DNA of 64,000 bases, from positions 1,178,001 to 1,242,000 of the forward strand of contig NADL03000464.1 in the NCBI GenBank assembly GCA_002205965.3, in the 5' to 3' direction. Origin of the DNA: Kappaphycus alvarezii (lineage: Eukaryota > Rhodophyta > Florideophyceae > Gigartinales > Solieriaceae). Every line of letters begins with the position of its first letter. The stretch's first letter is position 1. Both the position numbers and the translations under genes were made by a program. The notes under the pieces were generated by a model. It did not search any database. It was not told where the DNA came from and saw only the letters and a list, made by a program, of their open reading frames with translations. This document shows, piece by piece, positions 10,901-21,394 of this stretch.

Positions 10901-11620
10901 TAACTGCGCGAGATTCCGACTAGAGCCCCGTCTCTGTCTCATAGTGCAGAGAAAACAAATGCATCAAGGGAAAGTACTGGGCAAAATTTTAGATCTTCGC
11001 CGCGAGATGATAGAAATCCATTGGAAGGAGAGAGTCCCAGTGATTTCGAAGGCGCATCTGGAAACCATAATTCTAATTATGTACCTCGTCAGGCAAGATA
11101 AAGTTCTGCGTCATTGGAATCATCGAGATTGATGGCAGATGGTGTAATGGAGGGTTCAGAATGCGTTACAAAGCGCAGAAAGCAGAGTTGATGGGGCTAG
11201 AATCGTATTCAGTTATTGTACTGCACATAAAAACGTTCAAAACGATTGTAAAAGGATGGCTGTTTAGTCCACTTTTTGGCTATACGGCCTTTTTCGGGTG
11301 TCTGAACAGGTGCCGGGAGGCCATATTGGGAGGTCTGTGACTCAGGTGCTGTTCGTCCAATTCTGCCCAAACCTTGTGGAGAAACGCTAGTTGCTGCTTT
11401 TTGGAGTCCTATGTGGTTGATTTCTAGGCATATCTCCATGGAACTTAACCACAGGTCTCTGAAGCTTAAGTCCAAAAAAATGGACTTTAAAATCTGGCAT
11501 TATGGATATCACCAAACGCACAATGCAATACTGTAATACTGCCACCTTGAAATCTAGGGCACAAGTAATTGCAATTGCCAAGGCAGATCAGTTGTAGCCC
11601 GTGATTGGCCACGATCGTTT
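10901..11620. other. intergenic stretch, nothing recognised
   Basis: Only short frames (for example plus 10944-11132 and minus 11475-11209), none with a motif I recognise. It may include the tail of the preceding decayed element. Confidence 0.35.
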
Positions 11621-11715
11621 GTACAGTATGCACTGTACAACAATATGCACTGCATAAAAAGTACAGTACTTTACAGTATATGTAAATTGCAGCACTGTAC
11701 AAGTGGCCGGGCTCC
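11610..11715. repeat. TACTGTACAGTA-type palindrome cluster 1
   Basis: About 100 bases contain several copies of GTACAGTA/TACTGTAC/CTGTACA in both orientations, able to fold on themselves. It lies just upstream of the Harbinger-type element's Myb-like gene. The same motif recurs in other spacers in the window. Confidence 0.6.
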
Positions 11716-11880
11716 GGCCTGTTGATGGGTAAAAATGTTATTAGGGACTTTACGCAAGAAAAAATTCTTGTCAACGTGAGTAAAAACACGTCACACGTAT
11801 GCCACTATGCGTCGAGTCAACCCTAATAGTGAAGTCCCAACATTCTGAGTTCGTGAAGAATGCCCCAATGGTGAAGCCAT

Positions 11881-12849
11881 GTGAGCTTGAGAAAGTTAGC
11901 AAGATTGTACGCCCTTGCTATGCTGGTTCCAACACAAACCTCGGCGAACATGCAACCCCAACCTCCGCCATGCCCCGATACGGCATATCCAGCCCTTGCC
12001 CAATCTCACCCCTCACAGAATCCTCTCATATCGACATCAGCAAGTTCCAGTTATCCCTCTAGGCCCTTCCCCACACCATCAAAAACGCCCAAGACGAGAT
12101 GCAGATTCACAAAAGACGATGAACTTATCATAACTCGGGAGGTTGCCGCAGCCAAAGCTCATATTGCACCAAACGGTCAGACCAGGGAGCGTTTTGAAAT
12201 TTTTGCAGCAAAAGTAAATGGTTCCAAACGCGTCAAGCATGTAGTTACCTTTAAATCAGTACAAGACAGGTACAAACGTCTGCAGGAACGCTTTGACAAA
12301 AACGATGCGGCTGACGCCAAGTTGAGCGATTTTGGTGAATTAGAGAAACTGCTGGCGGTACTGAAGGAAGCTCGTGATTATCTCGTCAGAACACGGGAAT
12401 ATAAGAAGAAAAGTAAAGAAGAAAACGAACTCAGTAAGCAACGTCTTGGTGCTTTTATTCGCCAGCGTGCTACAAGTCGAAAGAATTCAGATAACAGTGG
12501 CCCCTGGTCAGAAGTTCAAGGTTCACCACATACTAAGAAAGCGAAAACGAGTCGATCATTTGCTTCGATAACGGTTTATGATATTACAGCGTCTTTTACG
12601 GCTGTTTCGGAGCGAGGGGATGCACAAAGGCTACAGCTGGAGGCAGAGAGGTTAAAGTTGGAGCGAGAAATGTTTGAAGCGGCTCAAAAAGAGAAGTCAC
12701 TGGACTGAGAGGAAAGCCAACGTGAGCGCAAGGAAGCCCAAAAACTGGATCTTCAAAAGTTCCAAATGATGATAGATGTCATATGGGGGCTTCAGATGTC
12801 TACATCGCGTGTTTTGGTTTTTCCCTCCAGAGGAATTGGGTGGGCATAA
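11881..12849 (+). pseudogene. Myb/SANT-like protein of a Harbinger-type transposon
   Basis: The open frame runs from 11881 to a TGA at 12706-12708 (275 residues), then continues in the same frame with matching charged helical composition to a TAA at 12847-12849. Residues 75-165 form a trihelix/SANT-like DNA-binding domain (R-F-T-K-D-D-E-L, W-to-F substituted helices, V-T-F-K-S-V-Q-D-R-Y-K-R-L). The C-terminus is a coiled coil rich in E-R-L-K-L-E-R-E. Harbinger/PIF elements carry just such a Myb-like partner that helps bring the transposase into the nucleus and to the TIRs. The transposase gene lies convergently at 14409-13432. A first Met at 11881 or a later one (11950) could start translation. 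Confidence 0.65.
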
Positions 12850-13213
12850 GAGAGCTTTGAATTCCGGCACTGATGATGATGATCCTTGCTCAGCGCGGAG
12901 CCGCTGAGAAATGATCATCAAATGACGACTTACCCACGTGAACGAAGGTACTCAGAGAGCGAGGGCGGAGCGCACTGAAAGTATGTCGCGATTTGATTGC
13001 CGTACGGGCAGGTCCGGATGTTGGTGAGGATAATGGCAGCAATGTACAAGGAACCGATTGGAGCTTAAATAACACGTAGTTTCTTAGTGCAATTTCACTT
13101 CTTTGCCTTTTTATGACAGCTGACAACTCGCAAAGAGGCTTACAGTTATTACTGTAATTTACCGTTCAACCTAGAACTTGACCGCTATGTTTATGCACTG
13201 TACAGTGCTGTAA

Positions 13214-13246
13214 GCTTGAGCTGATCTACTTTAGATCAGCTCAAGC
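13214..13246. repeat. perfect 15-bp hairpin
   Basis: GCTTGAGCTGATCTA (13214-13228) is followed by a 3-base loop (CTT) and its exact reverse complement (13232-13246). It sits between the two convergent Harbinger genes, next to a CACTGTACAGTGC palindrome at about 13195-13208. It might serve as a bidirectional terminator-like structure or be the remnant of a small inverted-repeat element. Confidence 0.8.
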
Positions 13247-13375
13247 AAGTTTAGGGGTACACACTCGCCCTCGTCTAAATGTCTTCTGGAAACTTCCTTC
13301 GATAAACAGAAAGCATCAGTCGACTCGCCTTGAAGTCCATATAAGCCCCTGTCTCTCTCCATCTTCCACCTGAGT

Positions 13376-13510
13376 AAATCTCCTCATCACCTTCTCCTCT
13401 CTCATCTCTCCTTCTCGTTCCCTCACTCTTTCTACCCTTCTCTCTCTCTCTCCTGCTCTACCGCTCTCTGCCTCACTCCTGTCTGGCTCCCTTGCTCCCT
13501 CTCTCTCGTT
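13376..13510. repeat. CT-rich simple repeat
   Basis: A pyrimidine-rich run with many CTCT and TCTC units covers the 3' end of the Harbinger transposase frame. There the protein degenerates into an Arg/Glu-rich tail (R-E-R-E-R-E-G), showing that the repeat has expanded into the end of the coding region. Confidence 0.7.
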
Positions 13511-14409
13511 CTGTCCATCAGTTTTCTTCTGAAGTCAATAGAGCTCCAGTAAACCTTCACTTCCTTGAATATCCACTCTACTGTGATCTTTCCGCCAGAC
13601 ATCGCAGCGTTAAAAGCCGACTGTTCTTCGTTCAAGTGAGAACCTTGGAACGGAAACTGTAGATGCGGTCTTTGGTTGTAGCCATTGTTGCCATGGATTC
13701 AGTACTGAATACAGTTGCAGACCAAAGTTGATTCTAACTGTTCGTCCATTTCAGACCTAGAGTAGAGTGTCCAGTCATGTCTACGACCCTCTAAAGGGCC
13801 GTACAAATGAAGTACAACACCTTCCGGGATGATAACAGCCTGATAATTGAGAGCGTGAGCCCTTTTATGCCCATTATATAGGACATTCTGCAAGTCACCG
13901 TCGTCAAGACGGGCTATCTTCAATACAGTTCCGTCAATAAATCCAATGCAATTAGTGAGACCTCACGTTTTCTGTCTTACGGCATTAGCCCATTTGGCTG
14001 CATTGTTTTGTATGTAGTTTGCATGAAGGTGTCCTGTGATTATATTCTCATGTTCATCAAGAAAAGAATAAACTCCCTCCCAAAAGATTTCGCTTAAGTT
14101 AGAGGCTTGTTTGCGGAACATTACTTCCCGGTCAATCCAGCGATATTTTGTTGCAATTCTACTTAGAACAATACATTTAGCAAGTAAAGATGAAGTACTG
14201 TAACGACTTCGAGAGGTTACATAGTCCCCATATGGAGAGATGATATTACAAAGGTTAAAAATATCGTGCTTTAGAAATCGTAAATGTTGTAAGCAAAACT
14301 GATCAGATAAGTTCTCGAAAACCTCCGAACGAGGTGCTGGAAATAAGATTTGTTCTTTGACAGATGTTCGTAGCATTATATTGTTGGAGAAAACACGACG
14401 GTGGAGCAT
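13432..14409 (-). pseudogene. Harbinger/PIF transposase (DDE_Tnp_4)
   Basis: One minus-strand frame runs from 14409 to 13432, interrupted by two in-frame TGA codons (13965-13963 and 13701-13699). Residues 30-140 are the N-terminal helical region (D-I-F-N-L-C then W-I-D-R-E-V-M-F with S-N-L-S-E-I-F-W). Next comes the catalytic block F-I-D-G-T-V (first Asp), N-G-H-K-R-A-H-A-L-N-Y-Q, then G-P-L-E-G-R-R-H-D-W (second Asp). After the second TGA come G-N-N-G-Y-N-Q-R-P-H-L and, with the expected Glu, V-E-W-I-F-K-E-V-K. All three catalytic acids appear present. Only nonsense changes separate the blocks, so decay is recent. Confidence 0.85.
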
Positions 14410-14932
14410 TTGAGTGGCTTCTGAGCTTGAGTGGGCATTTTTTAATTGTTCTCCATCGCGCTAAGCGACGTAGGGGCAACCGTTTGGTGTGATGGGCTGA
14501 AGAAGACAGAGAGGGTATGTGATCTTGTTGTTTGGAATATTGCGCCGAGAAAGATGGGTTGAAAGTCTCGTGACTGCGTAATATCCTGTGGCAGGCTTCC
14601 CGTCAGAGAATTCTTATCACCGATATTTAGTGAAGAAATGGTGAAATCCTCACGAAGCGGTGTTTGCGTAATCTATCTATTTACGTTTTCTTCGGTGACG
14701 CGGCCACGCTGCTAAGCGCGCACTCTGTAAGCTCGCACCTTCTCACCTCAATCCTTAATGTGTAATCATCTTTACTTCATGTATTATAAAATCCCTAATG
14801 GAACATTTGGCCTCACTTCAAGAAATGAAATTGCAGTACTTTCCAAATAATAAAATACCCAAAAATGTCCCCCCTGTACAAGTGTAACTATTTGGAAAAT
14901 CACTGCATTTACTATTAAAAAATCTACGCATA
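14410..14932. other. spacer between Harbinger element and copia LTR
   Basis: No coding frame of note. Expected to contain the 5' region and TIR of the Harbinger element on its right, but I could not identify a TIR pair by eye. Confidence 0.35.
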
Positions 14933-15332
14933 TGCGTCTTGCGCACATCTTACACTATACTGTAGTCCTCGCCCCTGTACCCTTTTATGAGGGTGTAATT
15001 CTCCTCTATCTATACTGTAGATATTCCATTGATATTTATATCTACTTCAAGTCTATCTAGGCCACAGAATTTATAAATATTTACTACAGTAGATATTTAT
15101 GGATACTCTAGAAAGATTTTTTATCCTAGTGGACACAACTTCCCCGCGCAATCTAGGGCCATTCGACGGTGCCGGGACTGTGTATAAGTAGTGCGATTGC
15201 CGCACTCCGGTGAGTAAAGGGAGCAACCAATTCATCCAACTTACCCTCAGACCTATCTAGCAAAAACACTTCTGTTTTTTTCAGAGTCGCCCGCAAGCGC
15301 CACTCGGTTTTTTTACCTTGGAATTCACGACA
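14933..15332 (+). repeat. copia left LTR
   Basis: Starts TGCGTCTTGCGCAC and ends CACGACA. It matches 21395-21794 almost base for base, including the internal GAGTAAAGGGAGCAACC block and a TATA-like GTATAAGTAG step near 15182 that may mark the promoter. The first bases form a small inverted repeat (TGCG...CGCA). Confidence 0.92.
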
Positions 15333-15719
15333 ATCCGGATTTATAATTGGGTTCAGGTTTTTCAAAAGTAAGTTTCTGCATTATCCAGTGAGACTAATCC
15401 CATCGGTTACGGGTTACAGTGTTGTTTAGAGCCACGTGAAAGTCTGCAAATTCTAACCAAACGATTACCTCTTTTATTCTTTGAACACTTGGTAGTGCCC
15501 GAACATCACCCAGAAAGCACCGTAGTGCCCCGCCCTGTACCAGGCCCGGGGACTAGTTGAGTCTAGATCCGGACCCGCCCGGGTAGTTAGCGTTCAGCTG
15601 TCCCGTTGCTCCCTTTGCGACTGGTTGCGAGCCGTCAACAGCAGCAACTGAACTAAGGTAACCGACACGCTCCAAACATGCTTTTTGAACTCTAATATAC
15701 TTCTCCAGGTGCCACGTGT

Positions 15720-15955
15720 CCCTGATTTGGCTAATCAGACTGCAGTTGAGGCCGATCCAAAATTGCCAAGTGGAACCCAGAAAAACCCCACTTCGAACAA
15801 TATTTCGACATGTGTCAGATCTTTGACCAATCAGAGCGATTCTTTTGTAGCAACTACCAATCAGGTCTTAGTGGTTAAGGGAAGGGCCACTGAAAAAGTG
15901 ACAAGTGGAACCCGAAAAACCCATTTTGAATCAAGTTTCAGCGCCAATCAGGAGC
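15720..15955 (+). promoter_or_regulatory. four CCAATCAG-type boxes upstream of the zinc-finger ORF
   Basis: CTAATCAG at about 15731-15738 and exact CCAATCAG at 15827-15834, 15857-15864 and 15944-15951 lie 160-380 bases ahead of the zinc-finger ATG. The intervening sequence is partly a degenerate direct repeat, each half starting with AAGTGGAACCC. CCAAT boxes bind NF-Y in eukaryotic promoters, so this may be a promoter carried inside the retrotransposon. Confidence 0.45.
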
Positions 15956-16112
15956 TGCAACGTGTGCCACGTACGCCACCGAGCGGAGTCAAAAGAGTTC
16001 TGGCTGAAAAAGAGGGTCGTTTGCCGATTCGCATCCCCGCAAGCACGACTGGCGTCTTGCCGATCGAGTCGGGGTTACTAAGAAGACTTCATCGCGAGGA
16101 CCTAAGGCGAAG

Positions 16113-16319
16113 ATGTACTGTAAGCTGTGCGACGTCACCTACGACAGCCAGAAGCCATTCCCCGACCACCGTCTTAGCCCTGAGCACTTGAATCGCCGTG
16201 CTATCAAAAAGGACCCACCTTACTATAAGTCTTGCTCCAAGAGCTTCGGAAGCCGTTCTCACGTAGAGCGCCATCTTAGTGGAAAGGCCCATAAGGCCGT
16301 ATTAGCAGATAGTCTTTAG
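16113..16319 (+). CDS. C2H2 zinc-finger ORF inside the copia element
   Basis: A 68-residue ORF begins M-Y-C-K-L-C and ends with TAG at 16317-16319. Finger 1 is C-x2-C-x12-H-x5-H (residues 3-24), the Jaz/U1-type spacing used by dsRNA- or RNA-binding fingers. Finger 2 ends S-H-V-E-R-H-x5-H but its first Cys is replaced by Tyr (Y-Y-K-S-C), so it has lost one zinc ligand. The frame stays open upstream with basic residues (K-K-T-S-S-R-G-P-K-A-K). This gene is not part of a normal copia element. It lies between the left LTR and gag, with CCAAT boxes before it and an A-rich tract after it (16370-16600), suggesting captured host sequence. Confidence 0.6.
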   Translation: MYCKLCDVTYDSQKPFPDHRLSPEHLNRRAIKKDPPYYKSCSKSFGSRSHVERHLSGKAHKAVLADSL

Positions 16320-16369
16320 TGTGAGTCTACCTGCGCGAATAGATCTAGTACAGTAAAATTGAAGTTGAT

Positions 16370-16600
16370 TTAAAAAAAGTCCTTTGCCAAGAAAAATTGA
16401 AAAAATCAAAAATCACAAAAAACCAAGAGTACGGTACATTGTTCTTGAAGGAAGAAAACTTTACCTCCCCCCCGAAAAAATATTTTAAGCCAGAAGGCAC
16501 ACGTGTAAGTAAAAAATCAGGCAAAGGCACTCAAAAACAAAGAAAACAAAAAAAGAGAAAAAAGAACGAAAGAAAATACATAAAGGGGGGAATTAAGTTG
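16370..16600 (+). repeat. A-rich tract between zinc-finger ORF and gag
   Basis: About 230 bases are strongly A-rich on the plus strand, with repeated AAAAAG, AAAAAT and AAGAAAAAA runs. It resembles an eroded poly(A)-derived tail, which would fit capture of the zinc-finger sequence by reverse transcription, but the length and interruptions make that uncertain. Confidence 0.4.
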
Positions 16601-16639
16601 ACTCTTTTCATATACGGAACAAAATTCTATTCGGTCAAG

Positions 16640-17740
16640 GTATCGGCCAGTATAACGACGTCCAGCGCGAGTCTGCGGAGCGTATTCGTGACTATGAGGC
16701 AGCTATCACTCTGAACGGTGCAGCCCTTAAGGATTTTATCTCGGCCGACTATCCCCCTACGCTACTCTTTGGTCCGTCCACGCTCTCCAATACGACACTA
16801 TTGCACAGGTTTTTGGCCTTCCTTACGGCAAAGAGAATCAACCCAATGTCACATGAATCGGAAATATTCTTCAAAACAGTTGCGTCAACTATATAGTACA
16901 ATAGTGATATCCTGACCGCCATGAGATGCATTGACTCCCATTTATCTATAGGAATCCGCAGCTTACAGGAAGTAAATCGGATCAAAGGATGTCTAGTGGA
17001 AGTTCTACGGTCTCAGGTCACCTATCTGAAGACAAAATATCTCATTATATATCCCAGAGATTCAGACACGAAAGCAAGAAATTCTCTGGGGCCCTAGGCG
17101 AATGCTGGAATGAGTATCTCTCAGAGTACATCTATGCTTGTCAGGAATATTCTTTAACGCCGGCGCAACTACACCATCTCCTTACTGGCAACGCAAAACG
17201 TTTCTACAATCGACACGTGGAGGGGAACTTCCAAAACTTCCGTCCGGCCATCAAAGTTTCACACGAAGAATACAACTCGGCATCTCGCCAGAACCGCATA
17301 GCCTCTTACCTCCGAAGCCTGAGAGTTACCCAGTTCCTTACGCCGGACTGAACTGTAAGTGACGCCATTGAAAGGGTTCATCAAGAGATATCGAAACTGA
17401 CACCTCAAGCCCCAGAACATGCGATATCCGAGAGGCACAAAAAGGAATACCTTCAATCCGCCGTTATTGGATACTCGTGGGCTAAGGATGCTTGCAGTCG
17501 GGCAAAAACAGATGATCTTTCTTACCAAACCATCTACGGCCAGCTGATCGCCGCCGTGTAGTTCGAACAGGAAGAGAAATTGGGACGAATGAGGGATCAG
17601 AAAAGTCTTCGTTTTTCTTCGGTAGATGAGATTGATCCAGTGCTGAGGGGTAGAGTTTCGGAGGCTCTCTATAGTGGAAAGGGACGCTATGCTCGGTATT
17701 CCAACAATTTCCGTAGGAGCCATAGATAAGGAACGCATGG
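16640..17740 (+). pseudogene. copia Gag, decayed
   Basis: Gag reads in patches. An N-terminal helical part lies at about 16640-16985 (with S-A-D-Y-P-P-T-L-L-F-G-P). The capsid part starts at 16989 and contains W-N-E-Y-L-S-E-Y-I-Y-A-C, L-L-T-G-N-A-K-R-F-Y-N-R-H and later L-Q-S-A-V-I-G-Y-S-W-A, which is the conserved pattern of copia Gag in fungi and algae. Stops occur near 17349 and 17560, with frame changes between. The protein would form the virus-like particle shell; this copy cannot. Confidence 0.65.
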
Positions 17741-17819
17741 TAAATCAACGACGCTGTACAAGAAAAGGCCGAACTCCTATTAGCGTTCTACAAAGAAATC
17801 AGGGGAAACTAGCAAACTT

Positions 17820-18508
17820 CGCTGCTGCGGATGTGGTCGTCCCAGGCACAAAGTGTCTGATTGCCCCGAGTCCCTCTCACAAAATGTTACTCGTAAGGTA
17901 CAATATTACCAAAAGAGATTCTCGAAGGATCCTGCAAAGGCCTCGAAACGGGTTCTCTTTGATCTTTGCGCCGAGTTAGATAAAAAAAATAGTGGTGATG
18001 ATCGTACTGATGATGATGACTCGGAAAGTAATGAATCCCGGTCCGCTGAAGATTTCTTTTGCGACATCATGGATAGCGATACTGAATCAAACGACCTTGA
18101 CAAGCACATATCGCAAGATGATTTACATGAAGAGTCCGATACCGTGCATGAGCAGTTCTTCTCACGGTTCTCCCGTTCTGGATCACCAGACCCCTCCTTA
18201 TCGAATGTGCTGGAGGATTTTCGGAGAAGAGTACTCAAATAGGCCGAAGTACTCCTGTGAAACGGCAAACTGTGTAAAATCTGGAATCAACGCGCCAAAA
18301 GGGAGTTTTCTTTCGCCTCTTGACTCAAAAGAAGAAGAGAGATCAGAAAAATCGGGACATCTTCCGCTCAGATCCAAACTTGTACGAAACACTAAATGTC
18401 ACCACCGACAGAATCAGAATGAGGAGTCGCGCGGAGCGATTTCACGGAATTTTCCTCGATACAGGGGCTCAAAAATCCGTGATTGGAAAATCTCAAGCTA
18501 ATGCTTAA
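17820..18508 (+). pseudogene. copia Gag zinc knuckle, acidic linker and protease start
   Basis: At about 17823-17868 the frame encodes C-C-G-C-G-R-P-R-H-K-V-S-D-C, a CCHC knuckle (C-x2-C-x4-H-x4-C). The same frame continues through a highly acidic linker (runs of Asp, Glu and Ser, 17990-18150) to a TAG at 18240-18242. After a frame change, 18320-18508 contains G-I-F-L-D-T-G-A-Q-K-S-V-I-G, the active site of the retropepsin. The break between linker and protease is one of several frame lesions. Confidence 0.75.
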
Positions 18509-18517
18509 TGTAGATCT

Positions 18518-20713
18518 GTGGGAATCATATTCAAAAGACGATCGCAAAACACCCACTTCAAATTTGGGGATGATGTTTTCACGGGTATAGGTAAAATACC
18601 TATAAGAATACCGACCCCAGATGGCGGCGTCATATGCATCAAAGTGGACGTGGTCGATTCAAACATACCGTTACTGATCGGACTAGAGATACTCGACTCT
18701 CATAAACTGATTGTCGATAACGTCGACAACGTACTTGTATCCAAGCCAGCATATTGGAAAATGCCAATTGTACAAAAGAGAGGACACCCGTACGTAGAAT
18801 GGGATTTTAATGAGATGCTGTTGACAAGGAATCATCTGAAGCGTCTCTACCTTCACTTCCTCCACCCTTCGGCAAGGAAATTATTTAATCTGATATTAAG
18901 AGCCCAGTCAGAGCAGGCAACACCTGAGACTCGTAAATTAATTGACGTGATCAGCGAATCATGCAAGATATGCCAGCGCTTTGAGCCAAGGCCGAGATCG
19001 TTCCAGGTTACTATACCAAGCCGCATTGTTTTCAATCAGGAGATTTCCCTGGATATAATTTATCTCGATAATTTAACTGTACTGCATGTAGTCGAAACAC
19101 AAACGCACTTTTCGAACGCAATGTTCCTGTACAGTCTGTCAACACAGGCAGTATGGAACACCTTCCTTGAGTGCTGGTCAATGATATACACAGGCCACCC
19201 TGATCGTATGCGCGTTGACCAGGGAGGTCAATTCATATCGAGGTCATGGAAGGATCTTACGAAGGAAAGCGTAATTAAGCTCTCCTTGTCAAGCATTGAG
19301 ATCCACAACTCTATTGGACCAGGGGAACGATATCATGGCCCTCTGCGCAGAATATACCAGAAGATAAGATATTCAGAGCCAGCAGTTGAGCCTAAATTCG
19401 CCTTAAGGCTTAGTATCAAAGCAATGAATGATACAATGAACCTCGACGGATTAGTTCCGTCCCTTCTTGTCTTCGGTACTATGCCAAGATTCCCCGCTAT
19501 TAATAGACAACTCCAAAACCAGGCTGAACGGATGAGAGCACTGCATATGGCTCGGGAAGAAATGGAAACGATAACATCTGAATTGAGAGTCCAGACCTCA
19601 TCGAGCTCCCAGATACCAAATGCCTCCAAACATGAGTTAAAAGAGGTGCTGAAATTACTTGTGTATCGTGAGAATGCTAGACCATACAAGTGGACGGGGT
19701 CATATGAGATCACTCGTATTGAAGATAAGCAAGTATTCATTGATCATAATGGATCAGACTTTCAACATTCTAGGGCTCACGTAAAGCCTTACTCTGATGA
19801 TACATCGGGGGACTTGATTGGAACCCACGTTACCGAAGTACTCCATCCCGAAGATCCCAAGTGCTACTCTCGAGCCTTTAGGGAAGCTAAATATAAAGAG
19901 CTACAGGGGTCAATTAAGAAGGGCACCTGGAAAAAAGTATTGAAAAAGGATGTTCCCGCCGCCTCCGACATATTGACTGGAAGATTCGTGCTTTCTTTGA
20001 AGAATATGGGTATCGGAGAGGAATACTCGAAAGGTAGGTTTGTTTTTCAGAGCTACAAGGACAAAAAAAAGAGGTTTCTAGTCCACGATGCCACAACTAT
20101 GAGGCAAAGTTCAACGAGAACTCTAGTAGCCGTAGCAGCGATACTTGGATTCGATATATGGTCGCAAGACGTCGACCAAGCGTCATTGGAGTCCAAAGAA
20201 AACCTTTTGAGGAAGTTTTACTTGAAACCTCCTAAGGAGCTCGAGATATCTTATGGATATCTGCTTGAGCTGATTGAGCCCTTGTACGGACTTTCAGACT
20301 CTGGAGACTACTGGAACAGGACTATGAGTCTCTATTTAACGCAGTACTTAGGAATGAAGCCTACCGATGGTGATCTTTCTGTGTTTACCAAACATGAAAG
20401 TTCTAAACTGATAGGGATGATCGGAACTTACGTGGATGACTCATTGGCCTGCGGGAATGATCAGTTTAAGAAACTAACAGAGGAAACGCTTCGAAATTTT
20501 ATATCGAGAGAGAGGGAGTACGATGATACCATATTTGCGGGTGTGAGAGTCCAAAAAACAGATTTTGGCTTCGAGCTAAGTCAACACCAGTATTCTAGGA
20601 GTCTCAAGATACTTCTATCTGCTGTAAAATTCTCGTATTTTAGGTCATTAAGACACAAACTGGCTTTGCAAGGCCGGAGATATGTTGCCCAGTCAACATG
20701 GCCGCTCAAGTAA
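18518..20713 (+). CDS. copia Pol: protease C-terminus, integrase, reverse transcriptase
   Basis: A 731-residue open frame. Residues 1-75 complete the protease (L-L-I-G-L-E-I-L). Residues 95-155 hold a degraded HHCC zinc region ending C-K-I-C-Q-R-F. The integrase follows with S-L-D-I-I (Asp, about 178), R-V-D-Q-G-G-Q-F (Asp, about 231) and G-P-G-E-R-Y-H-G (Glu, about 269). The RT has L-T-G-R-F-V-L, Q-D-V-D-Q-A in place of the usual D-V-x-x-A-Y-L, P-L-Y-G-L-S-D-S-G and the catalytic Y-V-D-D at residues 638-641. The last 20 residues diverge, so a frame change probably precedes RNase H. This is the best-preserved coding block of the element. Confidence 0.9.
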   Translation: MGIIFKRRSQNTHFKFGDDVFTGIGKIPIRIPTPDGGVICIKVDVVDSNIPLLIGLEILDSHKLIVDNVDNVLVSKPAYWKMPIVQKRGHPYVEWDFNEMLLTRNHLKRLYLHFLHPSARKLFNLILRAQSEQATPETRKLIDVISESCKICQRFEPRPRSFQVTIPSRIVFNQEISLDIIYLDNLTVLHVVETQTHFSNAMFLYSLSTQAVWNTFLECWSMIYTGHPDRMRVDQGGQFISRSWKDLTKESVIKLSLSSIEIHNSIGPGERYHGPLRRIYQKIRYSEPAVEPKFALRLSIKAMNDTMNLDGLVPSLLVFGTMPRFPAINRQLQNQAERMRALHMAREEMETITSELRVQTSSSSQIPNASKHELKEVLKLLVYRENARPYKWTGSYEITRIEDKQVFIDHNGSDFQHSRAHVKPYSDDTSGDLIGTHVTEVLHPEDPKCYSRAFREAKYKELQGSIKKGTWKKVLKKDVPAASDILTGRFVLSLKNMGIGEEYSKGRFVFQSYKDKKKRFLVHDATTMRQSSTRTLVAVAAILGFDIWSQDVDQASLESKENLLRKFYLKPPKELEISYGYLLELIEPLYGLSDSGDYWNRTMSLYLTQYLGMKPTDGDLSVFTKHESSKLIGMIGTYVDDSLACGNDQFKKLTEETLRNFISREREYDDTIFAGVRVQKTDFGFELSQHQYSRSLKILLSAVKFSYFRSLRHKLALQGRRYVAQSTWPLK

Positions 20714-20939
20714 CAGAGATTAGGTTCTCTAAAGACGACATCAATCTCATCAACAAAAATGTCCGGCACGTGAGGAGGGACCCACTTATACCCTCTCAAA
20801 TACTGTAAATTTGACTTCAACACACTGAGGTTAAAAGTCTACTCAGACTCTTCCTTCATCAATAATAATAATAATAACGATATATCGCAACTAGGATAAA
20901 TTGTGCTCCTTACGGACGAATCTGACATTTGATATGTCC

Positions 20940-21340
20940 TGGCGTACTCGAGTCACAAAAGCCGAAGAGTCACGCATTCTGTCCTAGGTGCAGAAGTTTA
21001 CGCCTTTGCTGACGCTTTTGATGCGGCTTACATAATCAAGCACGATCTGGGGTCAATCTTGGGAACAAAGATACCCTTATCAATTTTCGCGGATTCTAAA
21101 AGCCTATTTGATGTGATCACGAAGTGCTCTTCGACCCTGGAGAAACGACTGATGATAGACGTAAGCGTTGTACGTCAAGCGTACTAGAGGAATGAGATAT
21201 GTCATGTCGGCTTTGTGCGAACTTTGAACAATCCTGCTGATGGGTTTACGAAGGTTGGAAAATGCGAAGCTCTCATCAGAGTCCTTTTCCAAAACAGATG
21301 TGATTTACCAGTTGAACAATGTATCCTACGATCGGATGTA
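20940..21340 (+). pseudogene. copia RNase H domain
   Basis: A plus-strand frame encodes [15 protein letters not shown], then [10 protein letters not shown], then N-P-A-D-G-F-T-K. These carry the Glu, Asp and Asp of the copia RNase H active site and the typical terminal A-D-x-x-T-K motif. An in-frame TAG interrupts it at about 21184-21186 where Trp, Glu or Gln would be expected. It follows the RT in a different frame and ends about 55 bases before the right LTR. Confidence 0.8.
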
Positions 21341-21394
21341 TAATAGAGGAAGAATATTGGCGAGAGAGAGGGAGTATAAAAAAATTTACTCATG

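Noticed and set aside
11881..14409. In-frame TGA codons as evidence for a reassigned code or selenocysteine
   Set aside because: SmpB and the Mei2-like gene end at TGA where the families end, and Trp is TGG throughout the helicase; the TGAs occur in a transposon.
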